NCBI GenBank assembly: GCA_028275505.1
Contig: JAPWUP010000012.1
Coordinates: forward strand, 1-42,214
Direction of reading: 5' to 3'
Source: Bryobacteraceae bacterium
GTDB lineage: Bacteria; Acidobacteriota; Terriglobia; Bryobacterales; Bryobacteraceae
Length of the DNA: 42,214 nt
In this document: in pieces, positions 15,761 to 24,932 of the stretch
Layout: each line of letters starts with the position of its first letter
Position numbering within the stretch: the first letter of the stretch is position 1
Program-made: the position numbers and the translations under genes
Notes under the pieces: model-generated
The model's database searches: none
Told to the model about the DNA's origin: nothing
Seen by the model: the letters and a program-made list of their open reading frames with translations, nothing else

Positions 15761-17656
15761 TCAGCGCACCCGGGCCCTCCGGTCGGTAGGGGCAAGGCTG
15801 CCGGCGTGGATGGGATACATGCGGCCATGCGCCGAACGCGCAAACTCAACCATTTCCCGATATGGCAAGTCCTGTTGGTTGAGGAAACCGAGATTGTAAT
15901 TCTCGCCGTCGAAGCGGCCGGTGACGGGCTGATCCACCATCTGGAAATAATGCACTCCCACGATGTCCGGGTGCGCGGCGGCGTGCTCGAGATAATACTG
16001 ATAGGCCACACCACGCTCGGTTTGATCGCGCACCATGACGAGCGACGGCGCGTAACCGCGCTCGGCTGCTCCGAAGTGAAACTCGCCGATCAACACGGGC
16101 CGGCCCGTGAGCTGCGCCAGCTTTTGAACCAGCTCGGGCGGCGGCTCGAAGCGGTAGATGTTGATGCTGACCACATCAAACACGTCGTTGGCGCGCAACA
16201 CCGGATCCGGCGCGGCGCCCGCCCAGCGAATTCCCAGGATCAGATGGTTCGGGTCGGCCTTCTTGATGGCCGAACAGACTACCTGAAAGTAGCGGCGGGA
16301 CAATGTCTCCATCAACTCCTCGCGCGCCGCGGCGTGGTCGCCTTTTTGCGCCAGAAAGCGGCGTACGAAGTCCTGGGTGGCCGAAGGTTCCGCATCGCGC
16401 AGGATGGAATCAATCAGGTTGCGATAAGGCCAGCGCGGCTCGTTGCCGATGAAGTAGCCGATCAGCCTCGGTTCCTCGCGGAAACGGGCGCACTGGCTTT
16501 GAGCGTCCTCTTCGGCGCTGCGCACGAACTCGTCAGCATACACGTCCGGGAAACCCTGCCAGCTCTTGCGGCTGCGCCCCAGGCGCACGTTCGTCACGAA
16601 GGGCATCTCCGGTCGCTCGAACAAGGCGGCGTCCGACCAGTTGCCGATCGTGTTGAAGCCCCAGGCCTTGAGGCGGCGGACCTGGGCCGCTTTCCAGCGC
16701 GCCACGAAATCCTCCTCCCCATGCCGTAGCCGCACGTTCGCCTGGTAGAAATCCGCTGTTTCGCCGGCGCCCGGCGGCAGCCTGGCGAAAAGCATCTCGC
16801 GGCCTTTCACCCGTGTAAGATCGCGGTATCGCACGCAATCCATCCCCGCCGACCAGAACAGATGCCCGTCGGGATCCACCAGCCACCAGCGCCCCTCGAT
16901 GCGCGCCGTGTGGAAGAAACCGGTCGCGCGTTCCCTGCGCTCGGCCCAGCCGCCGTGAGCCGAGTAAGGAAACTTAGGCGCCCGTTCCAGCTCGGCGTCC
17001 TCCCGGCTCCAGGCTTGCTTCAGCTCCTCCAGCGAGTGCACCTTGCCCGGCCATTCGGCCGCGATCCACTGGCCGAACTCGTCCACCACCGGGCGCGCGA
17101 GCAGCACCTCATCGGCGACTTCGCCGGTGGCGAGCGCGAACGGACCCAGCCGCAGCGTGACCTCGCGATTGGGCGCCATCCGGATCACCAGCGACTCGAC
17201 CTCTCGCAGGTCAATGTGGTTGCCCCAGTTCGAGAGCCAATACCCGCGGAACTGGCGATTGTTGGTGTACTCACGCGTCAGCAGGGCGTTCGGGATCACC
17301 GCCTTGACAGGCACGTTCTCGAAAGGCTGCACGCGGTAAGTAAATGCCTGCCCTTGCCGGTTTCTGATTTGCAGCTCCCAGCGAATCGTGGAATCGGAAA
17401 CAAACTCGAAGCACAGACTGTAGCGCGTCCAATCCCGGGCTGTTTCCGGAACAGGAACTGTGAGGCTCCCGGGCATTTCCCCCGGCGCAAAGCGCAGCAC
17501 CACGCTGTCCGGCTTGGGCCCCGGCGCAACCTGTACGCCTTCGATCTGCGCTTTCTTGAGATTGTTGGGGGCCAAAAGACCGGCCAGCGGGTTTTCAGCC
17601 CCTGTCAAGCTGAGCGCAGTAACAAGCGCAAGAGTGAATTCTCTGGCAATTTGCAT
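15761..17656 (-). CDS. GH50-like beta-agarase, clan GH-A glycoside hydrolase
   Basis: 631 residues with signal peptide MQIAREFTLALVTALSLTGA. An N-terminal carbohydrate-binding-like beta domain (about 30-180) precedes a TIM barrel opened by GRWWLVDPDGHLFWSAGMDC. The probable acid/base is Glu406 in GYFIGNEPRW and the probable nucleophile Glu525 in VLIGEFHFGA; the end of the barrel has HYFQMVDQPVTGRFDGENYN. The GEFHFGA and the DQP-TGRFDGENYN motifs match those I know from GH50 exo-beta-agarases, which release neoagarobiose from agarose. In a soil-type acidobacterium the natural substrate may be another galactan. Its ATG overlaps the stop of the receptor gene upstream (ATGA), so receptor and enzyme are translationally coupled and probably serve the same polysaccharide. 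Confidence 0.82.
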   Translation of the reverse strand: MQIAREFTLALVTALSLTGAENPLAGLLAPNNLKKAQIEGVQVAPGPKPDSVVLRFAPGEMPGSLTVPVPETARDWTRYSLCFEFVSDSTIRWELQIRNRQGQAFTYRVQPFENVPVKAVIPNALLTREYTNNRQFRGYWLSNWGNHIDLREVESLVIRMAPNREVTLRLGPFALATGEVADEVLLARPVVDEFGQWIAAEWPGKVHSLEELKQAWSREDAELERAPKFPYSAHGGWAERRERATGFFHTARIEGRWWLVDPDGHLFWSAGMDCVRYRDLTRVKGREMLFARLPPGAGETADFYQANVRLRHGEEDFVARWKAAQVRRLKAWGFNTIGNWSDAALFERPEMPFVTNVRLGRSRKSWQGFPDVYADEFVRSAEEDAQSQCARFREEPRLIGYFIGNEPRWPYRNLIDSILRDAEPSATQDFVRRFLAQKGDHAAAREELMETLSRRYFQVVCSAIKKADPNHLILGIRWAGAAPDPVLRANDVFDVVSINIYRFEPPPELVQKLAQLTGRPVLIGEFHFGAAERGYAPSLVMVRDQTERGVAYQYYLEHAAAHPDIVGVHYFQMVDQPVTGRFDGENYNLGFLNQQDLPYREMVEFARSAHGRMYPIHAGSLAPTDRRARVR

Positions 17657-20600
17657 CAGAAATCCATCCTCATGCCTACTTGCACTGTTCGGTTGCCACT
17701 AACGCTGGTCACTTGCCCGAACAAGGGGCTTTTGACGTCTGTGTCGATGCCGCCCAGCGTGTGGCGATTGAACGCGTTGAGGAACTCGGCCCGGATCTGG
17801 TAACGCCAGCGCTCCCGCAAGCGGAAGTTCTTGAGCAGGCCGAAATCCTCGTTGCGCGTCCAGAAGCCGCGAATCTGCCCGTAACGGACAGCGGCATTGC
17901 CCAGCGTCAGAGGAGGCGGGTCCGAGAACAGCGCTTTGTTTACGTAGGTGTTCTCCGGCGCCGCGATGTTGGCGAAATTGAACCGGGAGCTGTCAAACGA
18001 GGCGTTCTTCATGGGCCCGGCGGCCACATTGGGTCGTTGGCCGCCGTTCCATCCGTTAGGCATGGGATTGGAGGCCCCGCCGAAGCCCAACGGGCCTCCC
18101 GAGTTATAGTTCAGGATGCCGGAGAGCGACCACCCGCCTAGCACGGCGTCCAAGACGCGATGAGGCAGCGGCAGGGCCCGCCCCTTCCCTACCGGGATAT
18201 CCCACTGGAAGTAAGCCTTGATCATGTGGGGCAAATCGAAACTGGCAGGCGCTTTTTCCAGGCGCAGATTGTAGTAATCCAGCGGCCCCGCATTATCGCC
18301 CAGGAAAGAAGACTCGGTGTTGGAAAGCACCTTGGACCACACATAGTTCGCGTAAATGGTCAGGCCCTTGCGCAATTGTCTGTCCAGCGTGATCTGGAGC
18401 GAGTGGTAGTGCGAGAAGCCCAGCGGCGCGGCGTAGGGGCTGATGGTGTTGATCCCCGAAAGCTGGGGAAACTGGCGCAGTGCGCCGGCGACCGTGCCGC
18501 GGTAACCGGGGAAGGGATAGCGGACTCCGTTGGCTGCAGCCTCCTCGGGACTGCGCACCGGGTTCGTCAGCCGCTGTCCGAAATCCGTCAACACAGAGGC
18601 CGGCAATTGGTTCAGGCGGGCCAGCGCGTTGTTCCTGATCCCCGTGGATTTGTTGGCCACGTAACCGATGTCCAGCACGGTGGAGGAGCCAAGTTGCCGC
18701 TGAATGTTGAAGTTCCATTGCTGGGTGTATGGCGCGTGCCCGTAAGTGGGATCGATCATGGAAGCACTTCCGGCGCGGTTGGCGTAGGAAGGATCCATCG
18801 CGCCGGGGATGAAGCGATCGGTGGGAAAGCCGTCGTCCCAGTTAAAGATGCCGCGCCAGGGCTGCACCGGGTCGGGGCTCAGGTTGTATGATCCCTGCCA
18901 CGGAAAAGCGCTTGCCCCCGGAATCGGGCCATAAGTATTGAACAGGTCGCCTTCAAAGAAGATTCCGTACGCGGCTCGCACCGTCCATCGCTCCAAGGGC
19001 TGCCAGGCCAGACCCAGCCGCGGCCCGAAATAATGATAGATGCGCTGGCCAAAGTAGCGCTTCCCGGTGCACAACGAGCATTTGCCTGCGAAATCGTAGG
19101 CCCCGAATAGGCCGGTTTGCGGGTCGGTCTTGGTTATGTTCCAGGTAGCCATCCGGTCGGCCACTTCGAAATAGGGCGGCGAAAACTCCCAGCGTACGCC
19201 GAGGTTCAGCGTGAGCTTTCGGCTGGCTTTGATGTCGTCTTGCAGGAACGCCGCGTAATAACGCCTCCTGCCGCCCAGGCCGATCGGCACGCTCAGACCC
19301 GCGCTGTCTACGATGCCCAGCAGGTAACTGGCGAAGGCGTAACCGGTTTGCGTTCCCGAGAAGGTTTCCCCGGGAATCGCGGTGGCGCGGGCGGCAAAAT
19401 TGAAGCTCCCGCCCTGGGTGGGCCGCGAGTTGAGCTGGTTGCGGCGATGATCGAAGCCGAACTTGATGAAGTGCCGACCCCACGTGAGGCTGCCTGTGGA
19501 GAGCAACCCGCTGCCCGCGTAGACCGACAGATCATTCTGAGGGTCGCCCGGAGTGGCCAGCGTCACGAAGGGACCGCCGCCCCAGTTCACCGTAGGATAC
19601 CCGTAAGTGCTCAGGTTCTTGATGCCCAGCTCTTTGGCGCCGTCAATATCTTTGTGAACGCTGCGGTTGGGGTTCGCCATGAAATTCCAGGACCCGTTCA
19701 CGTTTACCAGGAAGCGCGGGGTCACGGTCCAGTCCCAGGCAAGGCGCGCCAACTGCGATTTGATTCGTTGCCTGCGGGCCTTGGAAAGCGGTCCACCCTC
19801 GGGATCGTTGGGGTCCCACATGCCCCCTGCATCCAGGAGCAGGCGTGGCCGGGCGACGTAGGAATACGAGCCCGAAAGCTTGTGACGGGAGCTCAGCAGC
19901 CGGTCGCCTTTCACTGAGAACTGGTGTTGGTCGAACTCGGGCGTGTTAGTCACCGGGAAAATGCCGTTGTTGACCAGTGCGATTTGCCCGGTAGCGTCCC
20001 GAATCGTGGGCAGGTAGTGCTTGATTGCGATCGCGTTCAGGCGCTGGGATACCTGGGAAAAGCGCGATTTCGGAATGATGTTTCCGGGGAACATGTCGCC
20101 CACCCACCGTGAGCCGACCTGCCGAAAAGTTGCCGGATCATAGATGGCGCCGCGCAGAACGGGCCGTCCCAGAGCATCGGTCGCCGGGATGGCCGGTCCC
20201 AGCAGCCGGCTGAAATCGCCTTCATAGAACTCGGGCAGCGGCAGGGTCCGGTTGGGCGCGCCGAATCCGCCGGTGCGCTCGCGATAACGTTCATAGGTCA
20301 CGTAAAAGAAACTCTGGTTACGCCCGTCGTAAATCCCGGGAAGATAGACCGGGCCGCCAAAGGATCCGGCAAAGTTCTGTTTCCGATCCTGGGGCCTCTT
20401 TACTCCCCGGAAGTTATTTACCCACGTGTTTGCATTTAACGCCTCGTTGCGCAGCGCCCCGTAGGCGCTTCCGTGCACCTGGTTCTGCCCGGACTTCATG
20501 ATGAAGTTGAAGACCCCCGCTTGCATCCGACCGAACTCCGCTGACATGCCGCTGGTCTGGATCTTGAATTCCTCCACCGCTTCGAGGGAGACCGAGGATT

Positions 20601-21234
20601 CGCCGAAGTGGCCGGCCCGGTAAGTGCTCACGCTGGCGCCATCGAGCAAAACTTCTTTGGATGCGGTGGTAGAGCCGTTGATGTGCGAGGTCCAGGAACT
20701 GCCTGTGACGCCCGGGGTCAGCCGGTAAGCGAATGCCTCCGGGGATCGCGCGCCGGCAAAACTGAGCGGCAAGTCAACGATGGCCCGGCTGGTCAGCGAC
20801 GTCCCCACCTGTGGCGAATCGGTTTGCACCCGCGGCACCTGCGCGGTGACCTCCACGGTCTCCGTTAACGCGCCTACCTCCAGGACGGCGTCAACCCGAA
20901 CTACTTCAGTGGCCCGCAACTCCACGCCGGAACGCACAAATTTCTTGAATCCCGGGCTCTCGATCGAGACTTCGTAAGTCGCCACAGGAAGATTGGGCAC
21001 GGTATATTGCCCGACCGCGGTGGTCTCCGTGACATAAGTCGCGTTGGTGGCGACGTCGCGCAGGGTAACTTTGGCTCCGGGGACAGCCGCCCCGCTGGAA
21101 TCGGTGACTACGCCAGTGATTGTTCCGCGGTTCAACTGGCCTGGTAACTGTGCAGTCGCCAGCAAAAGTGCGCCGGCGACCACCAGCCGCGCCACAAAAC
21201 CTCTTCTGGCCTCTCCGAACAACGCCGTTCTCAT
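17656..21234 (-). CDS. Outer-membrane TonB-dependent-type receptor coupled to GH50
   Basis: 1192 residues. The ATG at 21234 is preceded by AGGAGG six bases upstream, and the frame further upstream runs antisense to the promoter and the next gene. A signal peptide (LVVAGALLLATAQLPGQ) is followed by a Cna-B-like domain (GTITGVVTDSSGAAVPGAKV, YEVSIESPGFKKFVRSGVEL), a plug region (VEVTAQVPRVQTDSPQVGTS, EVLLDGASVS) and a long beta-barrel ending VQVGMRMDF with terminal Phe. It is the same family as the receptor at 12148 but clearly divergent, so the two are paralogues rather than a recent duplication. It should bind or import the oligosaccharides made by its partner enzyme; that link is inference from operon structure. 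Confidence 0.9.
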   Translation of the reverse strand: MRTALFGEARRGFVARLVVAGALLLATAQLPGQLNRGTITGVVTDSSGAAVPGAKVTLRDVATNATYVTETTAVGQYTVPNLPVATYEVSIESPGFKKFVRSGVELRATEVVRVDAVLEVGALTETVEVTAQVPRVQTDSPQVGTSLTSRAIVDLPLSFAGARSPEAFAYRLTPGVTGSSWTSHINGSTTASKEVLLDGASVSTYRAGHFGESSVSLEAVEEFKIQTSGMSAEFGRMQAGVFNFIMKSGQNQVHGSAYGALRNEALNANTWVNNFRGVKRPQDRKQNFAGSFGGPVYLPGIYDGRNQSFFYVTYERYRERTGGFGAPNRTLPLPEFYEGDFSRLLGPAIPATDALGRPVLRGAIYDPATFRQVGSRWVGDMFPGNIIPKSRFSQVSQRLNAIAIKHYLPTIRDATGQIALVNNGIFPVTNTPEFDQHQFSVKGDRLLSSRHKLSGSYSYVARPRLLLDAGGMWDPNDPEGGPLSKARRQRIKSQLARLAWDWTVTPRFLVNVNGSWNFMANPNRSVHKDIDGAKELGIKNLSTYGYPTVNWGGGPFVTLATPGDPQNDLSVYAGSGLLSTGSLTWGRHFIKFGFDHRRNQLNSRPTQGGSFNFAARATAIPGETFSGTQTGYAFASYLLGIVDSAGLSVPIGLGGRRRYYAAFLQDDIKASRKLTLNLGVRWEFSPPYFEVADRMATWNITKTDPQTGLFGAYDFAGKCSLCTGKRYFGQRIYHYFGPRLGLAWQPLERWTVRAAYGIFFEGDLFNTYGPIPGASAFPWQGSYNLSPDPVQPWRGIFNWDDGFPTDRFIPGAMDPSYANRAGSASMIDPTYGHAPYTQQWNFNIQRQLGSSTVLDIGYVANKSTGIRNNALARLNQLPASVLTDFGQRLTNPVRSPEEAAANGVRYPFPGYRGTVAGALRQFPQLSGINTISPYAAPLGFSHYHSLQITLDRQLRKGLTIYANYVWSKVLSNTESSFLGDNAGPLDYYNLRLEKAPASFDLPHMIKAYFQWDIPVGKGRALPLPHRVLDAVLGGWSLSGILNYNSGGPLGFGGASNPMPNGWNGGQRPNVAAGPMKNASFDSSRFNFANIAAPENTYVNKALFSDPPPLTLGNAAVRYGQIRGFWTRNEDFGLLKNFRLRERWRYQIRAEFLNAFNRHTLGGIDTDVKSPLFGQVTSVSGNRTVQVGMRMDF

Positions 21235-21255
21235 TTCTGCCTCCTGGCTCGCCGT

Positions 21256-21284
21256 ATTGTACCGTTTTTTTCTGCCGCGCCGAG
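21256..21284 (-). promoter_or_regulatory. Candidate promoter of the receptor-GH50 operon
   Basis: On the minus strand TACAAT at 21256-21261 lies about 21 bases before the ATG at 21234. An A7 run lies within the 17 bases above it. The -35 position (CTCGGC) is poor, so an alternative sigma factor or an activator may be involved. Confidence 0.4.
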
Positions 21285-21304
21285 GCCTGTCGTTTCTCGG
21301 GCCC

Positions 21305-23575
21305 TCACTTTCGTCGTCCCAGGCGCAGCAACGACAGCTCCCGCGTGACGATGTCTTCCAGCGCCTCGGGATCCCCCTTGGCGGGGCCGTGCCAGACGCT
21401 GCCACCGAAGGTCGTGATGTAGATTTTTTCGGGATCAGACGGATCCGGGATCACGCGGTGCCCCCACTTGAAGTTGAAGCCGCGGATGCGTTGCCAGGTC
21501 TCGCCGCGATCCTCCGAGCGCCACGCTGAGGACTCGAAGCCGGCCGCATACAGCACGCCGTTGCGCGGATCCACCGTCACGTCGTAAATGTGCTGGTCCG
21601 CAGAAAGGACGTTACGCCACGTCGAGCCGCCGTCGGTGGACAGGAAGATGCCGCCATCGCGGGCGCCATAGGGAGTCCGGCGTCCCCACGCCGCCAGATA
21701 GAGACGCTGCGGATCTTCGGGATCTATCGCCAGTCCGTTGGGTCCGTTCACACCTTCGGGCAAACGGATGCGCGTCCAGTTTTCCGCGCCGTCGCGCGAG
21801 CGATACAGCGCGCCATCGCCCGGGTTGTTATAGCTGCCGTCCTCGGTCCGTCGCGCGATGATCAGATAGAGGGTTCCCTCGCGATCCCGCACCAGCCGCC
21901 ACGCGAACGGCTCGGCGCCCTCGATTCCCTGATTCTTCAAGGTCCACGTTCGCCCTCCGTCCACCGACTTGTACACCCCGCGCCCGAAGGCCGCCGCATA
22001 CAGCACGCGAGCCTCGGGCGGGCTTTCCGGATCGAGCAGGATGTCCGTGACGGCTGAGGGCTCCATCCCTTCGTTGGATGCCTGCCACGTCCGCCCGCCA
22101 TCCTCGCTCACACAGACGCCGCCCTCGTAGGTGGAAGGCGACGTCGTCCGCCACATCTTGGGCCGCGGCAGATCGTGCACGCGGCTCATGGCGCCCCAAA
22201 CCTTGCCGCGCACCTCGGGATCGAACTCGATCCAGTACGTCGTGTTCCACCACCGACGCGGCACGCCGTCAATTGAGCTGAGCCAGCTTCGCCCGCCGTC
22301 CTCACTGCGGAAAAGGCCGATGTCGGTATAAGTGATGAAAATCCTGCGGGCGTCGAAAGGATCGAAGTGCACGCCGTAGCAGGTGGTCACGTCGAGGCCG
22401 GTGCTGGTCCAGCCGGCATCGTCCACACGACGCGAGTAAACGGCCTGCCACGTGTTGCCGCCGTCCGTGGTGCGCATGGTGCGGCCGTAGTCCGTCCCGT
22501 AGCAGACGTCGGGATCCTTCGGCGCGACCCCCAGATTGAACGGAGGTCCTGCCCAGCCGGGTCCGAACCGCTCGCTCAGCCACGCTTCGCGGATGTTGTC
22601 CGCCGTGCGGTTGGATTCTTTCCAGACCAGGCGCCAGTTGCGCCCGCGATCGTCGCTGCGGGCCACGCCGAACCATGTGGCGCCGCCCTCGCGCAATCCG
22701 CTGTAAGAAAGGTAAACCCTGTCGGGATGGTTGAGGCTGGTGGCCACGGCGCGCAGTTGAGCGCCGTTCAGGCCGGTCTGCCGCCAACTGGCGCCGCCGT
22801 CCTCCGAGATCCACAACGCCGACGCCGTCAGTCCGTAAACGATCAGCGGTTGACCCTCGCCGGGGAAACCCGCCGAAGCGTCAGTAAAGGAGGCCACGCC
22901 TTCCGGCGCCGGGCCGTGACGCCACTCGCCGTTCTGGCGGACCATGACGGTGCGCGTGCCCACGACGTAGATCGTGCGGTCCTCGGCAGGAGAAGCGGGA
23001 TCCACGTAGATCTGCCGCGCGCCATCCGGCAGCGACTCCATGCGCGACCACGTTGCGCCCCAATCCCGCGAGACGTGGAGCGCGCCGTCCATGGCCGCAT
23101 AAAGCGTGCGTGAATCGGACGGGTCCACCGCCAGCGCCGTCATGCGAGGCGCCGGGCGGCCCGACGAGTAAATGGTCACGCTGGCGTGATCATCCGGCAT
23201 CAGGATCCCGGTAATGGTGGCCGGATCGGGAAACACGAGCGACCAGGTGGCGCCCGCATCCGTCGAGCGCCACAGACCAATGCCGTAGGCGTAGATCGTG
23301 TCCGGCGCGACCGGATCGAAAACGAAAAAGCGCGTGGTGCCGCGCAGGTTGAACATGCGCCAGGACTCGCCGCCATCGTGCGTGATGTAAGAGCCGGTCA
23401 TGTCACACGCCACCAAAACGCGGCGGCTGTCGTGTGGGCTGATGGTGGGAAGGAACTGGGCGCCGCCGCCTCCCGGCCCCAGAATGCGCCAGGCGTCCCG
23501 ACGCGGCGCCCCTTGGCCCGACACAAGAAGCACCGCGGCGGTCGCCGCCCCCGCTGTGATGATGAGTGCTCGCAT
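21305..23575 (-). CDS. Exported Asp-box (BNR/sortilin-like) beta-propeller protein
   Basis: About 756 residues from the Met at 23575; a Met three codons upstream (23584) is equally possible, as neither has a clear Shine-Dalgarno. The signal peptide is [20 protein letters not shown]. At least twelve Asp-box motifs of the type S-x-D-x-G-x-T-W are visible, for example [56 protein letters not shown] and STDGGSTW, giving one or two beta-propellers. The layout resembles GH74 xyloglucanases and sortilin/Vps10-like domains. I could not place the two catalytic Asp residues of GH74, so it may be a binding protein. It ends 70 bases before the receptor gene and is divergent from the exported isomerase. 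Confidence 0.82.
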   Translation of the reverse strand: MRALIITAGAATAAVLLVSGQGAPRRDAWRILGPGGGGAQFLPTISPHDSRRVLVACDMTGSYITHDGGESWRMFNLRGTTRFFVFDPVAPDTIYAYGIGLWRSTDAGATWSLVFPDPATITGILMPDDHASVTIYSSGRPAPRMTALAVDPSDSRTLYAAMDGALHVSRDWGATWSRMESLPDGARQIYVDPASPAEDRTIYVVGTRTVMVRQNGEWRHGPAPEGVASFTDASAGFPGEGQPLIVYGLTASALWISEDGGASWRQTGLNGAQLRAVATSLNHPDRVYLSYSGLREGGATWFGVARSDDRGRNWRLVWKESNRTADNIREAWLSERFGPGWAGPPFNLGVAPKDPDVCYGTDYGRTMRTTDGGNTWQAVYSRRVDDAGWTSTGLDVTTCYGVHFDPFDARRIFITYTDIGLFRSEDGGRSWLSSIDGVPRRWWNTTYWIEFDPEVRGKVWGAMSRVHDLPRPKMWRTTSPSTYEGGVCVSEDGGRTWQASNEGMEPSAVTDILLDPESPPEARVLYAAAFGRGVYKSVDGGRTWTLKNQGIEGAEPFAWRLVRDREGTLYLIIARRTEDGSYNNPGDGALYRSRDGAENWTRIRLPEGVNGPNGLAIDPEDPQRLYLAAWGRRTPYGARDGGIFLSTDGGSTWRNVLSADQHIYDVTVDPRNGVLYAAGFESSAWRSEDRGETWQRIRGFNFKWGHRVIPDPSDPEKIYITTFGGSVWHGPAKGDPEALEDIVTRELSLLRLGRRK

Positions 23576-23622
23576 GGCAAGCATGCTATCGCGTCCGGGG
23601 CCGCCCGTGCTATCTTCCAGGC

Positions 23623-24528
23623 ATGGAGCTGACCCGGCGTGATCTCCTGGTTTCGGCAGCCGGAAGTCTGGCGGCGCAGGTTCCTGCGACCGCGGCTCCG
23701 GCTCGCATCCGTCTGGCCGTTTCCACGTACTCGTACTGGCATTTCCGCGGCGAACGCTACCCGATCGAAAAAGTGATCGAGGACGCGGCGCGCATCGGTT
23801 TCGACGGCGTGGAAATCCTGCACCGGCAGATGCGCGATGAATCGCCCGCGTACGTCAACGAGATCAAGCGCCTGGCGTTTCGCAACTCGCTGGCGCTGGT
23901 CATGCTTTCCATCCACCAGAATTTCGTCTCGCCAAGCGAGGAAGAGCGCCGCAAGGCGATCCGGCATACCGAACACTGCATCGAGCTGGCGGCACGACTC
24001 GGCATCCCTTGCATCCGGATCAACTCCGGCCGCTGGGGCACCATCAAATCCTTCGACGAGCTCATGAAGGTGCGCGGCATCGAGCCGCCTCTGCCCGGCT
24101 ACACGGACGAGGACGCGTTCAAGTGGTGCATCGAGTGCATCGAGGCGTGCTTGCCCGCTGCGGAGAAGGCCGGCGTGATGCTGGCACTGGAAAACCACTG
24201 GGGCCTGACCACGCAGCCGGAAAACCTCCTGCGCATCTATCGTTCGATTCGCTCGCCGTGGTTCGGCATCAACCTGGACACCGGCAACTTCCCGGACGAT
24301 CCCTACGCCGGAATCGAGAAGCTGGCCCCCCACGCCATCATCGTGCAGGCCAAGACTTATCACGGCGGAGGCGAGTGGTACACGCTGGATCTGGACTACA
24401 AGCGCATCGCCGCCATTCTGCGCAAGGCCGGCTATTCAGGCTGGGTGTCGCTCGAGATGGAGGGCAAAGAACCAGCCGCGACGGCAGTGCCCAAAAGTTA
24501 CCGGATCCTCAAGGAAGCCTTCGGCTAA
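23623..24528 (+). CDS. Tat-exported sugar phosphate isomerase/epimerase (TIM barrel)
   Basis: 301 residues from the ATG at 23623, chosen because it begins [18 protein letters not shown], a twin-arginine signal; the frame extends upstream but without a signal. The xylose-isomerase-like/AP-endonuclease-2 barrel is shown by [56 protein letters not shown] and a final [12 protein letters not shown]. Conserved Glu, Asp and His residues in these segments would bind the divalent metal and sugar. Family members interconvert ketose and aldose or act on inositol or keto-sugars; the actual substrate is unknown. No Shine-Dalgarno is seen; TATCTT at 23611-23616 could allow a nearly leaderless mRNA. Its stop overlaps the diol dehydratase small-subunit stop (CTAA). 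Confidence 0.85.
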   Translation: MELTRRDLLVSAAGSLAAQVPATAAPARIRLAVSTYSYWHFRGERYPIEKVIEDAARIGFDGVEILHRQMRDESPAYVNEIKRLAFRNSLALVMLSIHQNFVSPSEEERRKAIRHTEHCIELAARLGIPCIRINSGRWGTIKSFDELMKVRGIEPPLPGYTDEDAFKWCIECIEACLPAAEKAGVMLALENHWGLTTQPENLLRIYRSIRSPWFGINLDTGNFPDDPYAGIEKLAPHAIIVQAKTYHGGGEWYTLDLDYKRIAAILRKAGYSGWVSLEMEGKEPAATAVPKSYRILKEAFG

Positions 24529-24932
24529 TCCGGATTGGCGCGGCTCGCCGGCGCCGCTTCGGCGGCTTCGCGGATCAGGGCGGCGGTTCGCAAAGCGCCG
24601 TAATCACGTTCGAGCCTCGCCGCCAGTTGCTCGAGCTGGTCGCGCGTCGCTCGCCCCGGGCGCAGCGCTTCGTAAATTTCCAGGATCTCCTCTTCGGGAA
24701 CCTGGGTGAGCTCGGCGGCGCGTTCGAGATTCTCGGCCAGTTGCCGTCGCCCTGCGGCGCGCGCGATCTCGGCTTGCATGCGCAGGGCTTCCGCGGTCAC
24801 GCGCAGGTCCTCCATGCCGGCGCGGCCTTCCAGCAAGGCCTCCAGCGTCAGATCCTGGTAGCGCAGCCCGGATGGCGTCCGCAGCCGATCGGGGTGATTC
24901 TCCGACAGCGGATAGGACAACGGCTCACTCAT
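24525..24932 (-). CDS. pduE: B12-dependent diol dehydratase small (gamma) subunit
   Basis: 135 residues. The match to the Klebsiella/Salmonella gamma subunit runs along the whole length: [76 protein letters not shown] and [15 protein letters not shown]. It is nearly 40 residues shorter than the enteric subunit (about 173): it starts directly at the conserved core and lacks the N-terminal extension that in enterics helps direct the enzyme into the propanediol microcompartment. Its ATG lies within the last codons of the large-subunit gene (8-base overlap), so the subunits are made in fixed proportion. Confidence 0.93.
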   Translation of the reverse strand: MSEPLSYPLSENHPDRLRTPSGLRYQDLTLEALLEGRAGMEDLRVTAEALRMQAEIARAAGRRQLAENLERAAELTQVPEEEILEIYEALRPGRATRDQLEQLAARLERDYGALRTAALIREAAEAAPASRANPD

